This document shows, one piece after another, positions 55,656 to 64,000 of a DNA stretch of 64,000 nt (its first letter is position 1; each line of letters begins with the position of its first letter). Source of the stretch: Adiantum capillus-veneris. Lineage: Eukaryota; Streptophyta; Polypodiopsida; Polypodiales; Pteridaceae. The translations under genes and the position numbers were made by a program. Under the pieces are notes generated by a model. It ran no database searches. It saw only the letters and a program-made list of their open reading frames with translations, and was not told where the DNA came from. The stretch covers positions 129,666,391 through 129,730,390 of the forward strand of contig CM043947.1 in NCBI GenBank assembly GCA_014529385.2. Direction: 5' to 3'.

Positions 55656-57316
55656 TATCCAGCTGAAACACTGAAGGAACAAGAATTCATGGAGGGGCAG
55701 CAACCAAGAAGAGCAAGACAACACAAAAAGCGTTGCAAATTCCGACTCGAGACATAGCGGAGAACCTGAAACCAGATACTTAATACAAGTGCTCAAGAAA
55801 AAAATATGAGAAAAGACCACCTTGAAGGCATAACAACCACAGCAAAGGTGGCACAGTCTAATATTTATACGTAAATCACGACTGTGCACATCAAGTGATA
55901 ATAACTGCTCGTCGACCACATCAACACAAAGCCCTACTATTAGGAGAATAATGTGCCATCAGCTAGCTATACAAACAAATTTGTTGTAAACTTCCGAATT
56001 CAATCAACCTTAAAAACCAATATTGTCTTTTCTCTCAAAAGCTCACAATTATTTATAGAACATAACATGAGTCCCTTCGAAACTTTTAATAATCTTTGCA
56101 GGCAGCATGTTAAATCCCCTGCTCATGTAGCAAAATTGTACCAGCTTGGTTTTGATGCCATATCATGGCTGACCATTTAAACGGAGTAGAGCTTAACAGC
56201 GTTAGCAACGGTCTTTGCATAATTTAAACTTCTCCGCCCATTGCAGTGTCCAAACTGCCAGTCAAAATTTTGTTGCTTGTAATTTCACAGAAATCAACAT
56301 ATGCAAGCAGCATAGGACTCAATTTAACACAGTTTATTACTCATAAAACCATGTATCAAAAATTCACATGTGGCACACCAAACATGATTCCTATTACAAC
56401 CTCTTACAGAAGTGTAACAATGGTATCACCCTTACTGAAGCATTTAATGATATCATCGTAAGAATATCATTAGAAGGGTATAGTATGCATTCTTGTGTAT
56501 GTTAGTTGCAAACCTTGCACATCATACAACATAAATTACATTAAATATGTCTATATGCGGGACATCTGGCCCATCATATAGAAAAGGATACACAGGTTAT
56601 CTTCTACAAGTGAGGCCTTAGAGTAGGATTGAGATTCATCTTTCCTCCTGAAAAGAGAGAAGATCACAAGTTTCACGCCGTCAGCCTTGTGCTTTCCTTT
56701 CCGACTTACCAATTTGCATAGTACATGCTAGTCTGCCACAAATAAAAGACATTCTTCTGAACAATTGCTTTTGCACTTTCAGTCATAAAATTGCCTACCT
56801 GACATTTACATTTGAAAGAGCATTCATTCAATCTGACCATGTAATGCCATACGCAATTTCTTTTGTTTCTTCATGGAGTAAGTGTCCATATGCATTTTCT
56901 TTTGTTTCATGGAGTAAGTGTTTCAAGTCGTGTTTAGGATGTGTTTAGAGTCTATAGGTAAAATCTGGTTTTAATGAGAAATTAAAAAGCAAATTTCAAC
57001 TGGAGTTTTAGGATGTCTAGAGTCTATGGGTTTTATGAGAGACACATTGTAGATTTTTTCCATCTTGTCGAGCACCTATTTGAGTGTAGTTTTAATTGTT
57101 TGCTCATCCATTTGTTTTGGAGACGGAAGCTGTTGCACATCATATCATCTAAGAGAGGACGATGAAAGGTGTGCTAGAAGGGTAGTAACATAAGGTACAA
57201 ATGAGGATTTGATTATTACTTTGGGAAAGGTAGTCACAAGTAAGCTGATCTTAGGAGGATAGTTGCTTATAAATGGATTTGTGGTATTCAGGACGAGTAA
57301 AATATCAATGCGCGCT

Positions 57317-57391
57317 TAATTACAAATCTTACCTTAATAGGTAATTACAAATCTTACCTTGATAGGTAATTACAAATCTTATCTTGATAGG
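57317..57391. repeat. Three tandem copies of a 25-bp unit
   Basis: TAATTACAAATCTTACCTT plus (A/G)ATAGG; units at 57317, 57342 and 57367. Confidence 0.9.
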
Positions 57392-58737
57392 ACGAATGAT
57401 AGGCTTCTTGTAATACTGAAGAGGGGGGCAATTCAATCAGGAATATTAGTGAGAGTCTGCGTACCATCAGTATGCCTACAGACACGGGGTACAACTTAGA
57501 TTACAAAAATTTGAATGTACTGTGGTCGTATCGTACAACCAAAAAGAAAAAAAAGACTTGCTATTTTAGCCTAGAGTCTAGTCTTTTTTAGTATAAACAT
57601 GAGGGATAAGCTTACTGAGGTAGATTGCTAAAAGGCTAGAGCCCTTGCACATGGAAAAAGGCAAAAAATGTGGCCTACAATGTTCAAAATTAGTCATTTC
57701 GACAGGTCAACAGAGGCCCTAACCTTGACTAAAGACTGTCCAACGAGTCCTGATCAAAGCCTACCCGTTCATAGTACAGAACAGAACGTATAAGTAGTCC
57801 CGTACGTTAAACATGAACAACCTCTAATAATGCGCTCGACTGGTTTTCTAGCTCCACCAGTGGTTATCTTAAATCCAAGCATGTCTTACCAAAAACTTCT
57901 CCGTCACGAATTACTCATTGCTCTTAAGTGTGTCTCCATTTACCTCAGTATACAATTACACCTAATGCTCTTCTTGATAATGAAGGCAATCATTAACAAG
58001 GGAATATAACCATAAAATCCAGCAGACATCAAATAGTTACTACGACATCCCCGCCAACGTCATCAATGCCCAATAGTGGAGGTAAGAAGCAGATATCCAT
58101 GAGCGGACTCACCCAAGACACATGAGTAATATCATAACTTCAAAAGATGCACAACTGATTCAGTATGGCCAGCCCTAGCACTAACGTTTTAAAAAAAAAA
58201 AAAATGGAAACAAACATAGAAGGGTTGATGAAAAAGAAAATGAACTACCAAACAGTTTCAACTCCAAAGAAAACTTCACAATTTGTAATTTTCTGTCCGC
58301 TAGTATGAGTCGAACATATGCCTAAGTGATCTCGTTCACTAGTACAACATGAACAAATACCTATAAATTATAATGTAAAGCACTGTTGCTAAGCAGCCCT
58401 TCCTAGTAGATGGTAAGGCTGACAACTTCGGATCAAAAATTCCTGCTATTGAGAGTTTATAACCAGGTGCATGAAATTTTTTTTAACAATGACAATTGTA
58501 AAACAGCCAAGGCAGAATCCATGCATGTACATATGAGAAAATCAACCTTGTCCACAAACACTCAAGCCTTCTAGAGATTAAAGTCTGCAACCTGCAAAAA
58601 GATAAGTTTTTCATCGCTAAAGACTTCTACTATACACTATCAATAGAGCAGACCTTTTAACTTTCGAATGAGTTAAACCTCCCAACAAAAACAGTAATAT
58701 CATCGGAAGAAGGCAGGGGGTGCAAACCTCAAGAGCT

Positions 58738-59194
58738 ATGATTCCTTTGATGCTAAGGAACCAGTGCCTTGATGGACGACCACAGTCTCTGCAGCTGCAA
58801 TGGTCACCTCTGCAGGAGGGATTGCTGCAGGAGTGATTGCTGAGGGTGGAGGGTTAGGATTGGATAAAGCAGCTACAGGAGTAGTACCGGAGGTAAGTAG
58901 ATGGCGTGAGGGTGACGAGGGCAATTGCTCCCGAAGGGTTCCAGGTCTGGAAGTATCCATGCTGAGGCGTAGTGGGTGAAGTGCAACGGCCCCACGCGGA
59001 CTTGAGGGAGCTGCACGCACCTTTAATGGATTAGGGTGCGAGCGCATCATGCTGAGCTGCTCAACATTGGGAGGGGGTAGCTCACTGACAACATTGTTGG
59101 GCAGGTAACGGAAGGAATGGGAGTAATCTGCCTGTGGAAATTGGAAGCCCTCAGGACCAACTAGGTGCGGCAGGCCAGCTGGGTGCAAATCCAT
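58738..59194 (-). CDS. Candidate host gene exon, Pro/Ser-rich protein
   Basis: A 152-codon minus frame from ATG 59194 (MDLHPAGLPHLVGPEGFQFP) to TAG near 58738. It is clearly richer in G+C than its surroundings, Pro/Ser/Ala-rich, and has regions such as SYLPNN-like FRYLPNNVVSELPPPN and RAAPSSPRGAVALHP. It is not transposon-like. A CT/GT microsatellite lies 70-140 bp upstream of the ATG, as in many plant 5' UTRs. Downstream a splice acceptor (58592-58605) suggests introns, so the true C-terminus may differ. I do not recognise the family; likely disordered. Confidence 0.45.
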
Positions 59195-59258
59195 TATGTC
59201 GCAGGAATGATGGTCTTGAAGCTGTCACATAAACTCCGTCCTGGATGCAAATGAAGAG

Positions 59259-59260
<2 letters not shown>

Positions 59261-59329
<69 letters not shown>

Positions 59330-59334
59330 CGCGC
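59261..59334. repeat. (CT)n-(GT)n-(GC)n compound microsatellite
   Basis: CT to 59274, GT to 59320, GC to 59334; located just upstream of the candidate exon (minus strand). Confidence 0.95.
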
Positions 59335-59583
59335 CCTCGCGCTTCATCAGTCTAACCGAAAAAATAAAGGAAGAGCTCTTACCAGAAACAAGCTCGAACG
59401 TTTCCCGGGAAAGAGGGGTAAGAAAACGGGGGGTCCTTATGAGGTGTGGATAGTGGAGAAGCTTCCAGGTCGTTCCCAAATGCTTTTCTAGAATTTACAC
59501 TACCTAGGCCCATCACAAGAAGATTTAGAAATTTTCTCATGTAGGAAAACGGAGTCTTTCTCCGTGTTTTTCATACAATGCAT
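59335..59583. other. Possible promoter/5' UTR of the minus-strand candidate gene
   Basis: No coding. No clear TATA box on the minus strand. Confidence 0.2.
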
Positions 59584-59700
59584 AACATCATGAGCTTCTG
59601 CTCGAGAGGCGCCGCATACCTAGCTAGGTACGATTGGGGGCAGGGGACCGCCGTACCTAGCTAGGTATGCGGCGCCTCTCGAGCAGAAGCTCATGATGTT
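59584..59700. repeat. Perfect inverted repeat, 49-bp arms, 19-nt loop
   Basis: Arm 59584-59632 and arm 59652-59700 are exact reverse complements. Within the arm, CCTAGCTAGG and GGCGCC and CTCGAG are themselves palindromic. The transcript of either strand would fold into an uninterrupted 49-bp stem. On the plus strand a GAGGTAAGT splice-donor-like sequence follows immediately (59701). Confidence 0.95.
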
Positions 59701-60139
59701 GAGGTAAGTCACAATGTGGGAAATATTGTAAGAATTTGTCCAAAAACTTCTTGTGCAAGCGGTGCTTCTCCTATTCAAAACTCGTGCTTTTGGTTGTTTA
59801 AAGAAAACATGGGAAAACATTTTATAGGGAAGCTTTTTCGGCTAAATTTTAAGAAATTGAATTACATGTTTAGATTCTTCAGCATATACTTATCACGATT
59901 AAACTTTTCGAGGGTGTATGGTTCACTGGAGTAACAACCAATAACCTTAATGTGAAAAGGAGGCTTATCTTTTGGAATGAAGAACTCTGTGTACGTACGT
60001 TCAAGCAACGTCTCAGCTCAAATTATAATCAACATAACTAGTGATTGGGTAATCCTTTTTCAATTCCAAAACTTGCATTGTGTTTCTTGTTCCATGCTCT
60101 TTCATTAAAGTGTAAGTATTGCAAATTCCGTTGTGTCTT
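59701..60139. other. No gene; contains inverted copy of the 26.6-kb repeat
   Basis: 59938-60010 is the reverse complement of 26580-26650 (shared AAGCCTCCTTTTCACATTAAG on the minus strand and ACAGAGTTCTTC), a piece found beside the truncated copia. Confidence 0.55.
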
Positions 60140-60628
60140 GCGATTACACATCTGCGAGCTTAATCTTCATATTTGAGTGCTTAAATCACTATTTTTTGAC
60201 ATTTTGACCGTAGGAGAGTGTTATTAGACGTTACGGTGACCTCTTTGGGTTGTTCTATTTCAATTTCTATGACTTGGGTCATGATGGATCGTGATCCATG
60301 TACCTTGTCAGAATGCTATCAGACTTTGTAGACTTGTCCATTTAGGCTTAGTGAAGCTTCCCTTAAAGTTTCGTGATGATCCGAGTTTGTTTAGTCATCG
60401 AAATGGCATGAGAACCAAGAGCGGTGAGAAAGGAGATATACAAATATTTCGATGTGGGAGTGGTGATTAGTTTAGTGAGTTGACGTATTTGTTAGTTAGG
60501 TTCACTTCTTAAGGACTGACAATCTCAAAGAGTCTCTATGTCCCATCCGAGTCACTTTCCTGAGTGTTGACGTATTATGTTAGTGCCAAATAGTTATGCT
60601 ACATACATCCTGTGACAACTCGCTAACA
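60140..60628 (+). mobile_element. Gypsy LTR, 3' portion
   Basis: Ends ...CGCTAACA at 60628, directly before a PBS. 60140-60420 is shared, inverted, with 21711-21974. Confidence 0.45.
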
Positions 60629-60647
60629 TTGGCGTCGTTGTCAAGGA
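60629..60647 (+). other. Decayed primer-binding site
   Basis: TTGGCGTCGTTGTCAAGGA aligns with TTGGCGCCGTTGCCGGGGA with only C-to-T and G-to-A differences. Confidence 0.55.
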
Positions 60648-62016
60648 ATGATCCTTATATGGTGAGTGATGTAGCATGTATTTTAAGCTTCATTTTCCAA
60701 AGATTAGCCCTTCCATCCCATTTACACTAGCAGCAAAATAGCTAAACGGGGTTTAGTACTTGATACAGTTTAGAAGTCGGAGACTAGCTAAATCTATTTT
60801 CGACAAAGAATAGAAAGAGAGTTATGAGTGAGATAGCCAAAAGCATTTCATTCTTCGATTTTCTCATTACTTTCAGAGTGTTGTTGTGTTTTTCGTTATG
60901 ACTTTTATTTGCATGTTTTGTTCATTTGGTTCCTAGTTTCTTTTCAATACATAGGAGTAGGGCAAGTAGGGCTTATCACCATCAAATTGGGTAAAAAGAT
61001 CAGGGCAAAAGGGACTAACAACTAATTTTGGCAAAAATGACCACAACTCTGAAATTCTAAAAATTTGATCGTGGAGACCTGAAAGCTAATCCAAAACCAA
61101 AAATTTGGTGATCAAGGGCTTCAGAATACTCATCAAAAGCAAACTGATTAGTTTGGGCAAATTTTATGGAGGAACACGGATCGCAATCCATGTACCTTAG
61201 AGGCCTTTTTTGCAGAAAATTTATGAGTGGCACTTTGCATCAGTAAAAAATTGCTCTGAGAAAGTTTGGGTGTAAGGAATTTTCAAAATATCAAAATTGG
61301 CTAATAAGGCAAAAATAGCCGAAATAGGGTTTCAGACACAAAATTAGATATATCTTGAGATTTTGTGATCCAAATCCAAAAAGTTTTGGGAATTAACATC
61401 TACAGGGAATAGACAACCAGCTGACCAAGTTTCATGTCACGTCAGCGTCACCAGCACCAGCTTGTTCACTTTCTCCAATTTGGGTGAGCTTTGGCGAGCA
61501 TGAGTAGGTCGAAAAATATTTTGGGACAACTCATAAAGCTAGGTCTTCTCAGAATTTCCATTCGTACTCATTTCGTTCTCCATTTCCCCTACATGCAATA
61601 TTATGCAGGTGTCACAAAATTATGATGTGGCATGACTTAATGGTAGGACCTAATGCTATAAGTTATTCTAACTTATGAGCACTTGCCAAAACAGGGCCCC
61701 AAGGGACACTCGGGAATTAAAAAGGTTGGCGGGCACGCTGTACGGACATCGCAAAATGCACTGATATGCTGACATGGCTAGCTGTATGGACGGCCAAAAT
61801 TTACACAGACAGTACTCACATGGTAGCGTACGAAATTTCGTAATTTGCGATGGCTAGAAATAGTGCCAGCTTGTGGGACTTATAGCTTTTGAGTTTGAAG
61901 CTTTTCTTGCAAACTGCTTTTCCATGGCCAAGGGCCTTTATATAACACCCCAGGGCACTCTCTAGCTCAGATTGCTGATAAGATTTCATTTAGAGAGGAC
62001 CCACGGGCATTGTAAC
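60648..62016 (+). mobile_element. Gypsy/copia leader-like debris
   Basis: Non-coding. 61440-61530 is similar to the copia leader at 22243-22325. GGATCGCAATCCATGTACC at 61178 repeats a motif of the LTR segment (60287). No ORF above background. Confidence 0.3.
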
Positions 62017-62157
62017 TGTCATGCCAAGGGTAGGACCAGGAAAGGCTAAGGGCTAGGACGGATGTGCGTTGGGGGTTCCTATATTTAGCCAGGCCAAGGG
62101 CCTATATAGCACATGGTTGGGAGGAGAATCGCGCGTTCTAGTCCCCTATGCCTTTCA
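62017..62157 (+). mobile_element. Short LTR (5' LTR), 141 bp
   Basis: TGTCATGCCAAGGGTAGGAC at the start and TTTCA at the end, then one base and a PBS. It has a TATA-like GCCTATATAGC (62099). It shares its start and the GCCAAGGGCCTATATA block with 51375-51540. Confidence 0.75.
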
Positions 62158-62158
62158 C

Positions 62159-62172
62159 TGGTATCAGAGCCA
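62159..62172 (+). other. Primer-binding site, initiator-tRNA-Met type
   Basis: TGGTATCAGAGCCA, an exact match to the common plant site. Confidence 0.9.
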
Positions 62173-62204
62173 GGGGGAGGGGAGAGATATGGAGGAGGGA
62201 GAAG

Positions 62205-64000
<1,796 letters not shown>

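Larger units (their letters stand above)
55201..58735. other. AT-rich, low-copy-looking DNA; introns or UTR possible
   Basis: It contains (TA)n at 55211-55232, an 82-bp tandem duplication, a 25-bp triplicate at 57317-57391 and an imperfect 36-40-bp duplication at 56843-56918 (CTTTTGTTTC..CATGGAGTAAGTGT). On the minus strand TTATCTTTTTGCAG at 58592-58605 is a good splice acceptor, followed by GTTGCAGACTTTAATCTCTAG. It could be the 3' part of the gene starting at 59194, but exons could not be established. Confidence 0.3.

Noticed and set aside
57317-57391. Three 25-bp repeats as a possible regulatory iteron
   Set aside because: No other signal nearby; most likely a minisatellite.

Overview
The window looks like a repeat-dominated piece of a land-plant nuclear genome. 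It is AT-rich and eukaryotic in character, full of decayed Ty3/gypsy and Ty1/copia retrotransposons with plant-type primer-binding sites (initiator-Met TGGTATCAGAGC and a TGGCGCCGTTGCCGGGG-type site), and unusually rich in long CT/GA and AC/GT microsatellites. The species cannot be told from the sequence. No tRNA, rRNA, CRISPR array or intact conserved host gene was recognised. One GC-richer open frame at 58.7-59.2 kb (minus strand) is the only plausible host exon.

Layout. 0.65-13.2 kb: a copia LTR, PBS and gag stub (+) and a second copy of the same LTR end at 13.0-13.18 kb bracket a minus-strand gypsy element (family A: PBS at 12.9, leader, gag 11.9-8.7, protease 8.5, RT 7.2-4.9, RNase H to 4.2, then a second retropepsin-like/WVPK segment to 3.06, 3' region to 1.4). 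Its RT is split by a 1,338-bp inverted-repeat element with a TTAA duplication; reading across the empty site restores the RT frame. 13.9-16.4 kb: a badly decayed minus-strand gypsy. 18.1-21.7 kb: a plus-strand chromovirus-like gypsy (gag, RT, RNase H, integrase). 22.0-26.3 kb: the best-preserved copia (LTR, PBS, gag, protease, integrase, RT), cut inside RNase H. 26.3-28.0 kb: direct repeats and LTR copies carrying (TC)n(AC)n tracts. 28.0-33.0 kb: the 3' half of another family A-like gypsy (integrase, small conserved ORF) flanked by about 1-kb inverted copies of its 3' region. 33.1-34.1 kb: two LTRs joined in opposite orientation.

34.3-35.2 kb: an acidic minus-strand pseudogene. 35.3-42.8 kb: plus-strand gypsy debris with promoter-like LTR regions, microsatellite-bearing inverted arms and a gag. 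42.8-46.5 kb: the 5' half of a second family A copy (minus; LTR, PBS, leader, gag with a large deletion, protease). 46.5-51.5 kb: the interior and 3' LTR of a short-LTR element with no recognisable protein domains; the start of a second member lies at 62.0-64.0 kb. 51.5-52.7 kb: a plus-strand family A gag fragment. 52.7-59.2 kb: mostly non-repetitive AT-rich DNA with the candidate host exon. 59.58-59.70 kb: a perfect 49-bp-arm inverted repeat. 60.1-60.65 kb: a gypsy LTR end and decayed PBS.

All element genes carry stops, frameshifts or lost catalytic residues, so nothing here is predicted to be autonomously active. The points most worth following are the TTAA-flanked element, the short-LTR family, the perfect hairpin, the 1-kb inverted repeats, the LTR-borne microsatellites and the extra retropepsin-like segment and small ORF in family A.
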